The notes: generated by a model from the sequence alone, not told the origin. Positions 1 through 5,284 are shown, counted from the first letter of the stretch. The stretch is 6,407 bases of DNA from Candidatus Woesearchaeota archaeon (GCA_003695045.1 RFJB01000038.1:1-6407), one strand, 5' to 3'. Numbers and translations: made by a program.

Positions 1-2032
1 AATCCCTGTTTCCAGAGCCAAAGAACTCTTTTACAATCTCTCCCGGTCTTACGGTCACGACCGGATTCCAGTCAGACGGGAACAGGCGCGAGTACTGCGG
101 CCAGGTATACCTCAAGTCCACAAACGCGATGACGCCCCTGTCCTTCTCTGTTCTTATGCACCTTCCGGCGCTCTGAACGGCTTTGTTGAATGCGGGAAAA
201 ACGTATCCGTACTCCCAGCCCCTCCCAAACTTCCTGTCAAAGTATTCTATGAGCGACTTGGTTTCCAGAGTGGGCTTTTGGAGGGGCAGCCCCACAATGA
301 CAACCGCCTTGAGGTAGTCGCCGGGCAGGTCAATTCCCTCTCCAAACGAGCCGCTTATGACTCCGAGAAGAACTGCGCCGCTGTCTTTGTATTCCTTGAA
401 TCTTGACAGGAACTCCTCCTTCTCCTCTTTGGTCATCTCGCTTCTCTCAAGAAAAATCGTTCTTCTGGACATCTTTGAGAACTCCCTGTGCACCGCATCT
501 CTCAGGAAATAGCTTGGAAAGAAAACCGCGCTGTTTCCCGGAACAGAATTCACAATCTCTGCCGTTACTTCAGCAATCTTTCTGAACTGCTCGCTGTTCC
601 TCGCAGTATATTTTGTTGTTGCGCTTGGAACTATAATTATCCTTCTGTTCTCTTCGGCAAAAGGGCTTTTGTAGCTTTTCTCGTCTGTCCTTTCCGGGAA
701 TCCGAGAAGGTCCCTGTACATCTTAGTGGGCTCGAGCGTGCCGGACATCATAATCACTGAATGAGCAAGTTCAAGCACGCTGCTCACAACAACCGAAGGG
801 TCAAGGCAGATTCTCTCCAGCACAACAGTCGTGTCGGACTTTCCTTCTTTCAGGGAGATTATCCTTGCAAATCCCTCGTCTTCGTCCTGCCACTGTTCAA
901 GAAATGATGCAATGCTTCCAATGTAGCTCTGTCTCTGAGTTTCTCTTATTATGTCTGCAGCATTCTCAAGCGTTGAGATTATTTCTCTGAATGCTTTCTG
1001 CGGTCCGTCTTCTTTTGCCCCGCTTTCTTTTTCCGCTGCAAACTCCTCTTCCAGCGCGCTGATCAGCTCATCCCTTTCTACATACCCCTCTTCATTTTCA
1101 GAAAGCGACTTTGCTTTTGTTATCAGAAAATTCTGCAGGGCGGACAACAATGGAATAAGATGCTCATATGAATTCTTCTTCGCTTCTATTATGGCTCTCT
1201 TGAGTATGTTGCTGCTTATTCTTGATGATGCAAGGTCTCTTATCCTGTCGCCAAGATTATGGCCCTCGTCCACTATTATGATTGAGTTCTCAATCTCCAT
1301 TCCTGCGCGGTTGAAGAAGCTTTCCCTTATCGCGGGATTGAATATGTAATAGTAATCGGTAATGACCACTCTTGCCTGCTTTGCAATCTCAAGCGAGAGG
1401 TAATAAGGGCATATTTTTCTTGCCGACGCTTCTTTTATTATCTCTTTCGTGCTGTTCACTCCTCTGCGCAGAAGCCGCTTCAGGAGTTGCTGCGCGTCAG
1501 CACTTAATGTTGATCCCTTCCTGAGCTTTTCATAGTACTCGCACTTCTTCTCCTCAATAAGCTTTCTGCAGTACTCTGCAAACTCACCTGAGAAAAGGAC
1601 CTGGACATTCTTCTGAAGGCACATCCATTTCTTTCCGATTATGTCCGCGGCAACAATCTGTCTGCCGAATTTCTCGGATATCCTCCTGAGGGTTTCTACT
1701 GCTATGATGTGCTGCGTGTGCCTTGATGTTACAAAGAACACTGTTTTGTCGTTCTCCTCGGCATACTTCAACGCAGGCCCCAGCGAAGCTATAGTCTTCC
1801 CGAGACCTGTTGGAGCGTGCACAATGAGATGCCTTCTTTTTCTGAGCGCGCGCTCAACGGCATTGAGCATTTCTTTCTGGCTCTTCCGTATCCTCTGGAA
1901 CGGAAACAGAAATCTCTCTTCGGTATTCTGTCTCTCTTTGGTATTCTGTTTTTCCCCCTCTTCAATCTCCTTTTCTGCTTCTTTTTTTTCGCCGCTTTTT
2001 GCTCTTGTCATTCTTTCATCCTGAAAATCCAT
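1..2032 (-). CDS. xpd: XPD/Rad3-family Fe-S DNA helicase (3' end cut by window edge)
   Basis: I translated this frame by hand: 677 codons open from an ATG at 2032 to the left edge, with no stop. Seen: a Q-like region (about 43-56), Walker A APTGLGKT (73-80), four cysteines at 138, 155, 164 and 208 spaced like the XPD 4Fe-4S ligands, motif II DEGH (255-258), SGTLEP (430-435), SFGEGIDLPG (561-571) and motif VI QSAGRCIR (620-627). The order HD1, Fe-S domain, arch, HD2 is that of archaeal XPD, a 5'-3' superfamily 2 helicase of DNA repair. Motif II reads DEGH rather than the commoner DEAH. Little appears to be missing, since the family ends shortly after motif VI. The first 40 residues are a charged Lys/Glu-rich extension containing QNTKER followed by QNTEER. 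The start is uncertain: no clear Shine-Dalgarno precedes 2032, and the next ATG at 2011 follows AGGATGA. DinG is the alternative family but fits less well in an archaeon. Confidence 0.93.
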   Translation of the reverse strand, partial: MDFQDERMTRAKSGEKKEAEKEIEEGEKQNTKERQNTEERFLFPFQRIRKSQKEMLNAVERALRKRRHLIVHAPTGLGKTIASLGPALKYAEENDKTVFFVTSRHTQHIIAVETLRRISEKFGRQIVAADIIGKKWMCLQKNVQVLFSGEFAEYCRKLIEEKKCEYYEKLRKGSTLSADAQQLLKRLLRRGVNSTKEIIKEASARKICPYYLSLEIAKQARVVITDYYYIFNPAIRESFFNRAGMEIENSIIIVDEGHNLGDRIRDLASSRISSNILKRAIIEAKKNSYEHLIPLLSALQNFLITKAKSLSENEEGYVERDELISALEEEFAAEKESGAKEDGPQKAFREIISTLENAADIIRETQRQSYIGSIASFLEQWQDEDEGFARIISLKEGKSDTTVVLERICLDPSVVVSSVLELAHSVIMMSGTLEPTKMYRDLLGFPERTDEKSYKSPFAEENRRIIIVPSATTKYTARNSEQFRKIAEVTAEIVNSVPGNSAVFFPSYFLRDAVHREFSKMSRRTIFLERSEMTKEEKEEFLSRFKEYKDSGAVLLGVISGSFGEGIDLPGDYLKAVVIVGLPLQKPTLETKSLIEYFDRKFGRGWEYGYVFPAFNKAVQSAGRCIRTEKDRGVIAFVDLRYTWPQYSRLFPSDWNPVVTVRPGEIVKEFFGSGNRD
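1913..1948 (-). repeat. 18-base tandem repeat within the helicase N-terminus
   Basis: Two adjacent 18-base copies (1948-1931 and 1930-1913) differ at one position and encode QNTKER then QNTEER at residues 29-40. Being a multiple of three, the duplication keeps the frame. It sits in the charged extension before the helicase core, where length change is likely tolerated. Confidence 0.85.
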
Positions 2033-2037
2033 TCCGA

Positions 2038-2057
2038 CCGGAGAATCCCTTCTCCGG
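2038..2057. promoter_or_regulatory. Perfect 8-bp palindrome at the predicted helicase transcript start
   Basis: CCGGAGAA and TTCTCCGG flank a four-base centre and form a perfect inverted repeat that ends 5 bases before the helicase ATG. The TATA-like box at 2072-2080 predicts transcription starting near 2050, inside the palindrome. It could therefore be a DNA operator covering the start site. If the transcript starts further upstream, it could instead be an RNA hairpin with a GGGA (GNRA-type) loop just before the start codon. Confidence 0.6.
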
Positions 2058-2071
2058 GTTTCTTCCGAGTG

Positions 2072-2080
2072 TATATAAAA
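2072..2080 (-). promoter_or_regulatory. TATA box for the helicase gene
   Basis: On the minus strand this reads TTTTATATA, close to the archaeal TATA consensus. About 26 bases downstream places the transcript start near 2050, giving a leader of under 20 bases. Confidence 0.6.
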
Positions 2081-2085
2081 TTATC

Positions 2086-2109
2086 CTAATGAGGAAAAAG
2101 TTACATTAG
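2086..2109. repeat. Inverted repeat upstream of the helicase TATA box
   Basis: CTAATG (2086-2091) and CATTAG (2104-2109) are perfect reverse complements separated by 12 bases. They lie just upstream of the helicase TATA box, where the BRE and regulators bind. Six-base arms in AT-rich DNA can arise by chance. The rest of the stretch to 2162 is T- and C-rich on the plus strand and shows nothing I recognise. Confidence 0.3.
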
Positions 2110-2162
2110 TTCTTTTCTTTCCTTCTTCCGCTGTTTTTTGCTTGTGCTTCTAAATCAAAAAG

Positions 2163-2170
2163 TTTAAATA
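2163..2170 (+). promoter_or_regulatory. TATA box, upstream promoter of the winged-helix gene
   Basis: TTTAAATA, preceded by a purine-rich AAAAAG stretch like a BRE, matches the archaeal core promoter. It predicts a start near 2192 and a leader of about 128 bases that begins with the hairpin at 2196-2217. Confidence 0.6.
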
Positions 2171-2195
2171 AAAGAAGGGTTTATTGGAAATATAG

Positions 2196-2217
2196 ATTGC
2201 GTTTGTGATAACGCAAT
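2196..2217 (+). promoter_or_regulatory. Perfect 8-bp inverted repeat at the predicted 5' end of the winged-helix transcript
   Basis: ATTGCGTT and AACGCAAT flank a six-base centre. It lies 26 bases downstream of the TATA box at 2163-2170, so it would be either a regulator's operator at the start site or a hairpin at the very 5' end of the mRNA. The 22-base dyad is a sensible size for a winged-helix dimer, which makes autoregulation plausible but unproven. Confidence 0.5.
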
Positions 2218-2249
2218 AGTTATTATCTAATCATTATATTGTGGAATAA

Positions 2250-2257
2250 TATTTTAA
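2250..2257 (+). promoter_or_regulatory. Possible second, proximal TATA box of the winged-helix gene
   Basis: TATTTTAA lies about 67 bases before the ATG. It would start transcription near 2278-2280 and give a leader of about 40 bases that starts before the tandem repeat. It is a weaker match than the upstream TTTAAATA. Confidence 0.35.
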
Positions 2258-2260
2258 TTT

Positions 2261-2284
2261 CGCTTTGAAGCGCTGCAACGCGCT
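2261..2284 (+). promoter_or_regulatory. Two overlapping, mutually exclusive short hairpins in the winged-helix leader
   Basis: CGCTT/AAGCG (2261-2265 with 2268-2272, two-base loop) and AGCGC/GCGCT (2269-2273 with 2280-2284, six-base loop) share bases 2269-2272, so only one can form at a time. The stems are only 5 bp, and the two-base loop of the first would be strained. Confidence 0.3.
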
Positions 2285-2285
2285 G

Positions 2286-2319
2286 TATTCAGGGGTTGCG
2301 TCTATTCAGGGGTTGTGTC
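2286..2319 (+). repeat. 17-base tandem repeat that duplicates the ribosome binding site
   Basis: Two adjacent 17-base copies (2286-2302 and 2303-2319) differ only by C or T at the 14th base. Each contains AGGGG. The second AGGGG (2308-2312) is 8 bases before the ATG at 2321 and is the functional Shine-Dalgarno candidate. The first (2291-2295) is 17 bases further upstream. The repeat ends one base before the start codon. Confidence 0.85.
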
Positions 2320-2320
2320 A

Positions 2321-2608
2321 ATGGCTAAAAAAGAAGAACCCAAAGATATGTTCAATGTTTTCTTCAGGGAGAAGCCCGCACTCATGCTGGTCCACCTGAG
2401 AAACAGCAAAGGCGAGATGTACGCTTCTTCACTTGCAAAAGCGGTGGACTGCACATATTCCCACGTTGTCAAGGTTCTTCAGGAAATGGAGAAGGCGGGG
2501 CTCGTGAATTTTGACAAGAAGGGGCGCCTTAAACTTCTCACGCTTACCCGTGAAGGAATGGAGATTGCGGAGCACATTGACAAAATACGCATCCTTCTCA
2601 AAAAGTAA
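2321..2608 (+). CDS. Small winged-helix DNA-binding protein, probable transcription regulator
   Basis: A 95-residue protein. From about residue 30 it reads like a MarR/ArsR-type winged helix: MYASSLAKAVDCTYSHVVKV forms the helix-turn-helix with its recognition helix, QEMEKAGLV leads out of it, and the wing KKGRLKLLTLTREG is followed by a C-terminal helix rich in Ile and Leu. The N-terminal segment FNVFFREKPALMLVHLRNS would form the first helix. No ligand domain or metal site is visible beyond one cysteine (in VDCTY). ATG at 2321 is preferred because AGGGG lies 8 bases upstream; the in-frame GTG at 2315 would be only 2 bases from it. The gene is divergent from the helicase, across a region dense in inverted repeats, so it could regulate itself and the helicase. 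The target is an inference. Confidence 0.88.
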   Translation: MAKKEEPKDMFNVFFREKPALMLVHLRNSKGEMYASSLAKAVDCTYSHVVKVLQEMEKAGLVNFDKKGRLKLLTLTREGMEIAEHIDKIRILLKK

Positions 2609-2611
2609 TTC

Positions 2612-2630
2612 TGCAAACCTTACGTTTGCA
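2612..2630 (+). terminator. Hairpin after the winged-helix stop, possible terminator
   Basis: TGCAAAC and GTTTGCA flank a five-base loop, 3 bases after the TAA. The stem is a perfect 7 bp, followed by a moderately T-rich stretch (TTGTTTCTTC from 2640). It lies between convergent genes and would also fold in transcripts coming from recJ. Confidence 0.45.
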
Positions 2631-2691
2631 AGATAACACTTGTTTCTTCAATACGGACTTTGATTAAACTCTCTGTCCGACTATCCATTTG

Positions 2692-2729
2692 ATTATTCGT
2701 TTGATTATCAATTATTCGTTTGATTGTCG
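2692..2729. repeat. 19-base tandem repeat between the convergent genes
   Basis: Copies at 2692-2710 and 2711-2729 share ATTATTCGTTTGATT and differ at two of 19 bases. A further partial copy (ATTTGATT, 2687-2694) overlaps the left end. The repeat lies in the 3' flank of recJ, 17 bases past its stop, and is T-rich on the plus strand, so it might also help stop winged-helix transcripts. No protein is encoded here. Confidence 0.7.
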
Positions 2730-2745
2730 CTGCAGAATTAGGGTT

Positions 2746-4188
2746 TCATTCCGACTTCAATGTTATCTTCTCTTCCGCATGCCTCTTGGGCAGGACAATC
2801 TTTGCCGCTTCTATGAACTCAGAAACTTTGCTTGTGGGAATGAGGGCGCCGGCTGCGTACTGGTGGCCTCCTGCTTCGCCGCCCACAGCGTCGGCAAGCT
2901 CCTTGATAACATCGCGAAGGTCAATGTCTTCCCTCGGCTTGTATCCCGCTATCCGCAGGGAAACCTTTGTCTGATGCTTGTCTATGCGCGCGATGCTCAG
3001 AATAAAAGTGTTATCCTCAAGGTTGTTCGACTTTGCCAGAATGGAAGCAAAGGTGCCGGCAATCGTGTGAAGAATCTCGTCCTCTGCATTGATAATGAGC
3101 GCGCCCGGAACCCGTATTATCCTGTCTTCAGGCGGACTGTTCTCAAACCATCTCAAAGCATTCACAATCTCCTTCCGGTATGACTCCAGAACCTTGGTTG
3201 CCTTTGCTTTGAGTTTGGGGTCTCCAAGGCAAACCCCGATTCCAATAGATGTCTTGTTCATCCTTCCGCACGCATTAAGAACCGTTGCGAACTCTTTTGC
3301 AGTTCTGAAATGAGTTCCTTCTTTCTCATCCAGCAGAATGTACTGGTTTCCCAGAACATCCTCGGGTTTTGCTTCGCCGGAGCGCTTCATAATTATTCCG
3401 GCAACCAGGCGCTTCATCTCCTCCTCGCTGAGGTCATTCAGCTTTCTCCATCTCTTTTCGTTCATCGGGCTGATGCCCAAACTTTGGAGGAACTGTATTG
3501 CGCCGCTCTCGGAACCTGTTACTCCGGGAATGTAAGGGTCTGAGCTGTACTCAATGACCTTATGCAGGGGCCTTGTTTCAGCCCCGAAGAAGCGGAGGCC
3601 CTTCCGGACTTCAATCTTTTTCTGTTCCACTGCTGTTTTGAGAATCCTTGAATTCAGCTCAAGAAAGCCGTCTTCTTCCTGCACATCTCCTATCGCTCCG
3701 ACAATGGCGATGTGCGCGAGGTCCCTGTTCTTCTCGTCCATTGCCTCAGCCACAAAATAGGCGACGCCTGCTCCCGAGACCTCCTTCGAGCCGTCGATGC
3801 CTGCAAGGTGAGGATTGACATGGATGAACTTCTCGTTCTGCTCGTTGTCTTCCTCCTGTGGAATGTGGTGGTCAATTATTATTATCCTCCTGTCTCCAAG
3901 ATGCTGCTTCAGGGGGATTGTCTGACCCGAGCCAAGGTCTGTGACAATGAGAGTTTCAAAGTTCTCCTTTTCAAGGCCTTTTATTACTTCTTCATTCAGC
4001 TGCTGAACAATTGACAGAGAATACCTCATGTTCTCGCGGTTCAGGGCGCGCACCATGATGCTTGCGGCAGAAAGGCCGTCAGCGTCGAGATGAGAAACCA
4101 GCCGGACCTGTTTTGACCTGTCCAAACTCTTTATGGCTGATGCTGCTCTTTTTACAAGTTCAAAAAATCCCTCGTAGTCCGCTTTCAT
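2746..4188 (-). CDS. recJ: Archaeal RecJ-like DHH/DHHA1 phosphoesterase (single-strand exonuclease family)
   Basis: 480 residues from the ATG at 4188. Visible motifs: HLDADG (33-38), motif II TDLGSG with D84, the signature DHH (106-108) following RIIII, and GAIGDVQ with D168, the metal-binding set of the DHH family. The middle has LNACGRMNKTSIGIGVCLGD (about 304-323), typical of archaeal RecJ. The C-terminal DHHA1 domain carries GGHQYAAG (440-447). All catalytic residues are present, so it is probably an active metal-dependent nuclease. Archaeal relatives act as RecJ/GAN nucleases in replication and repair, some as GINS partners; which one this is cannot be told here. The start is supported by GGGAG 5 bases upstream; an ATG at 4263 in the same frame lacks a site and runs through a hairpin. 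It lies 92 bases downstream of S15, a pairing I recall as common in archaea. Confidence 0.93.
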   Translation of the reverse strand: MKADYEGFFELVKRAASAIKSLDRSKQVRLVSHLDADGLSAASIMVRALNRENMRYSLSIVQQLNEEVIKGLEKENFETLIVTDLGSGQTIPLKQHLGDRRIIIIDHHIPQEEDNEQNEKFIHVNPHLAGIDGSKEVSGAGVAYFVAEAMDEKNRDLAHIAIVGAIGDVQEEDGFLELNSRILKTAVEQKKIEVRKGLRFFGAETRPLHKVIEYSSDPYIPGVTGSESGAIQFLQSLGISPMNEKRWRKLNDLSEEEMKRLVAGIIMKRSGEAKPEDVLGNQYILLDEKEGTHFRTAKEFATVLNACGRMNKTSIGIGVCLGDPKLKAKATKVLESYRKEIVNALRWFENSPPEDRIIRVPGALIINAEDEILHTIAGTFASILAKSNNLEDNTFILSIARIDKHQTKVSLRIAGYKPREDIDLRDVIKELADAVGGEAGGHQYAAGALIPTSKVSEFIEAAKIVLPKRHAEEKITLKSE

Positions 4189-4221
4189 CAACACTCCCTT
4201 TCTCCAAAAAGTAAAAGTTGA

Positions 4222-4229
4222 GATAAAAA
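4222..4229 (-). promoter_or_regulatory. Possible TATA-like element for recJ
   Basis: TTTTTATC on the minus strand would start transcription near 4200, just before the GGGAG ribosome binding site (4198-4194). It overlaps the U-rich tract of the hairpin upstream, so it may be only that tract. If real, recJ can be transcribed independently of S15. Confidence 0.3.
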
Positions 4230-4258
4230 GAACAGAAAGGCAGCGGTGCGCTGCCTCC
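4225..4258 (-). terminator. Hairpin plus U-rich tract between S15 and recJ
   Basis: On the minus strand AGGCAGCG and CGCTGCCT (4256-4249 and 4245-4238) form a perfect 8-bp stem around a CAC loop, extendable by two G-U pairs. It is followed by UUCUGUUCUUUUU. This looks like a factor-independent terminator or attenuator 22 bases after the S15 stop, and would lower recJ expression relative to S15. Archaeal termination depends mainly on U tracts, so the stem's role is less certain. Confidence 0.55.
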
Positions 4259-4280
4259 GGCATTCCTTAATTCTATTCCT

Positions 4281-4736
4281 TTACTCTACATACAATCGTA
4301 TGCTCTTTGCATCATACTTCCAGTCGTGCGGAAGCTTTCCGATGCTTTTGTAATACTTGACAAGGCGCTTTATCTTTGATTCGGTAAGCTGAAGGCCGCG
4401 CTTTGCGGTCTGATCCTGCTTGTTCTCCTCAAGATGCTTCCTTATGTTGACTGATTTCTTCATGAGAGCAATCAGGTCTTCCGGTATCGCGGGAAGGAGC
4501 TTTTTCTCCTCCATTATCTTTGTGATGCTCTTTCCGGCAATCAGCTTTGTGTCCGGTATGCCGTAAACGTCCCTTAAAGTGATGCCTATCATGCTTGGGG
4601 CAAGCCCCTCTTTTGCCAGTTTGACAACCAGCAGTTCAACTTCCTTCGGTTTGTATCTTATCCAGCTGGGCTTTGCCAGCTTTGAAGGCCTGGTGCTTCC
4701 AGATTTTCCCTTATCTCTTGAATGCATTCTTGCCAT
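4281..4736 (-). CDS. rps15: 30S ribosomal protein S15 (uS15, archaeal/eukaryotic type)
   Basis: 151 residues, the usual length of the archaeal form, which has an N-terminal extension absent from bacterial S15. It starts MARMHSRDKGKSGSTRP. It then has the S15 hallmarks: LAKEGLAPSMIGITLRDVYGIPD (about 40-62), the IRKHLEENKQD region (about 98-108), and LTESKIKRLVKYYKSIGKLPHDWKY (about 117-141). S15 binds the three-way junction of helices 20-22 of 16S rRNA and is an early protein in assembly of the small-subunit platform. The start is firm: GGAGGT lies 7 bases before the ATG. Upstream is a structured leader with its own TATA box, and downstream are a hairpin and recJ. Confidence 0.98.
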   Translation of the reverse strand: MARMHSRDKGKSGSTRPSKLAKPSWIRYKPKEVELLVVKLAKEGLAPSMIGITLRDVYGIPDTKLIAGKSITKIMEEKKLLPAIPEDLIALMKKSVNIRKHLEENKQDQTAKRGLQLTESKIKRLVKYYKSIGKLPHDWKYDAKSIRLYVE

Positions 4737-4743
4737 TGTGTTT

Positions 4744-4872
4744 ACCTCCGCTTAGCACTTTGCTCTGTTCTGATGTTTGTTTTTTTGTCGCGGAAACACC
4801 GGCTAGAAAACGCGATGTCTCCAGTCTGCCAAAGCCCTAGGACCGTGGCAGCTCTCGATAAGCAAAGTTGCC
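4744..4872 (-). promoter_or_regulatory. Structured S15 mRNA leader: three-way junction with alternative Shine-Dalgarno-blocking helix
   Basis: Read on the minus strand from the predicted start near 4872. P1: ACUUUGCU (4868-4861) pairs with AGCAAAGU (4764-4757), plus a U-G pair. P2: CUGCCA/UGGCAG (4851-4846 with 4831-4826), then a C-U mismatch and GGUC/GGCU around a CUAG loop. P3: ten pairs, 4822-4813 with 4801-4792, including G-U pairs that suit this strand only. An A-rich single strand joins P3 to P1. Seven bases after P1 comes the Shine-Dalgarno GGAGGU (4749-4744). Alternatively, CUUUGCUUA (4867-4859) forms nine continuous pairs with UAAGCGGAG (4754-4746), covering the Shine-Dalgarno. The two helices exclude each other. 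P2 also contains adjacent G-U and G-C pairs, the kind of motif S15 reads in rRNA. Pairing was found by eye; the regulatory role is inferred. Confidence 0.65.
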
Positions 4873-4889
4873 TTCAGAAATCAGCATTT

Positions 4890-4899
4890 CTTTTTAACC
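4890..4899 (-). promoter_or_regulatory. TATA box for the S15 leader
   Basis: GGTTAAAAAG on the minus strand, with purine-rich CGAAAG upstream resembling a BRE. About 25 bases downstream gives a start at 4868-4872, exactly where the 5' strand of helix P1 begins. Confidence 0.6.
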
Positions 4900-4933
4900 C
4901 TTTCGGTCAGATGTGCTTAGGTGAGCCGGTTTC

Positions 4934-4962
4934 CTGCTTTTCATCTGTTCTGCTTTCATCTG
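4934..4962. repeat. Near-identical 13/14-base direct repeat upstream of the S15 promoter
   Basis: On the minus strand CAGATGAAAGCAG (4962-4950) is followed two bases later by CAGATGAAAAGCAG (4947-4934), which has one extra A. The second CAGATG is also complementary to CATCTG at 4914-4909 on the same strand, allowing a small 6-bp stem. It lies between the small upstream ORF and the S15 TATA box. The remainder of 4900-4972 shows nothing else. Confidence 0.55.
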
Positions 4963-4972
4963 CGGCGTGCTT

Positions 4973-5284
4973 TCAGTTAGTCAGCCAGTTTGTCGGCTTG
5001 GTCAACTCATGCACTCTCCTGCCTTCAGGGTGCATCTTTATCTGGGGGATTCTCTCTTCAAGGTTTCTGGATTTCTTGTTCCCCGGGTAAAATGTTTCAG
5101 TTGTGATTCCAAGGTCTGCAAGTATGAACTTCTCAAGTTCGCCTGCTTTTTTGCTCGGCAGAGGCCGTGCGTGTATCATCGCGCCGTCACCGTATGTTAC
5201 AATGTGAGTTGCATTCCGGCGGCTGGCTGTGAGATACTGCTCTCCTTCAGGGTCATACCTTGCAAATGTGAGTTTATATGTCAT
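4973..5284 (-). CDS. Small protein of unknown function (103 residues)
   Basis: I do not recognise this protein. It is 103 residues, soluble-looking and basic, with no signal peptide, membrane segment or cysteine. The first half reads like alternating strands (YKLTFARY, THIVTYGDGAMIHARPLP), followed by a helix (AGELEKFILADLGI). The C-terminal third is polar and contains FYPGNKKSRN and IKMHPEGRR. The codon choice resembles the neighbours, and the opposite-strand frames over the same bases look like shadows. A TATA-like element about 26 bases upstream suggests a leaderless transcript starting at or next to the ATG. It lies directly upstream of S15 on the same strand, but S15 has its own promoter about 75 bases past this stop, so co-transcription is optional. 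Divergent from the asparagine-synthetase-like gene. Confidence 0.7.
   Translation of the reverse strand: MTYKLTFARYDPEGEQYLTASRRNATHIVTYGDGAMIHARPLPSKKAGELEKFILADLGITTETFYPGNKKSRNLEERIPQIKMHPEGRRVHELTKPTNWLTN

Noticed and set aside
951..1349. Plus-strand open frames opposite the helicase.
   Set aside because: Ser- and Phe-rich low-complexity translations typical of antisense frames; the minus strand carries all helicase motifs without interruption.
2692..2729. Tandem 19-base repeat considered as a CRISPR remnant or attachment site.
   Set aside because: The copies are directly adjacent with no spacers, there are no cas or integrase genes nearby, and no matching copy exists elsewhere in the window.
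4189..4263. A longer recJ start at the ATG at 4263.
   Set aside because: The added 25 residues are unlike the family, no ribosome binding site precedes it, and the stretch contains the hairpin and U tract. The ATG at 4188 has GGGAG 5 bases upstream.
4786..4822. The hairpin at 4822-4792 followed by GCGACA suggested an H/ACA guide RNA.
   Set aside because: The stem is a continuous 10 bp with no pseudouridylation pocket or kink-turn, and is far shorter than archaeal H/ACA units. The three-way junction leading into the S15 start explains the region better.
4801..4870. Stem-loops upstream of S15 considered as a tRNA.
   Set aside because: No T-arm GGTTC consensus, no anticodon stem in the right place and no acceptor stem of seven pairs with a discriminator end.
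4909..4972. Repeated GATGAAA with a downstream TCTGA suggested a C/D box sRNA.
   Set aside because: No proper RUGAUGA C box occurs and the D box is not correctly placed; the similarity comes from a short direct repeat.
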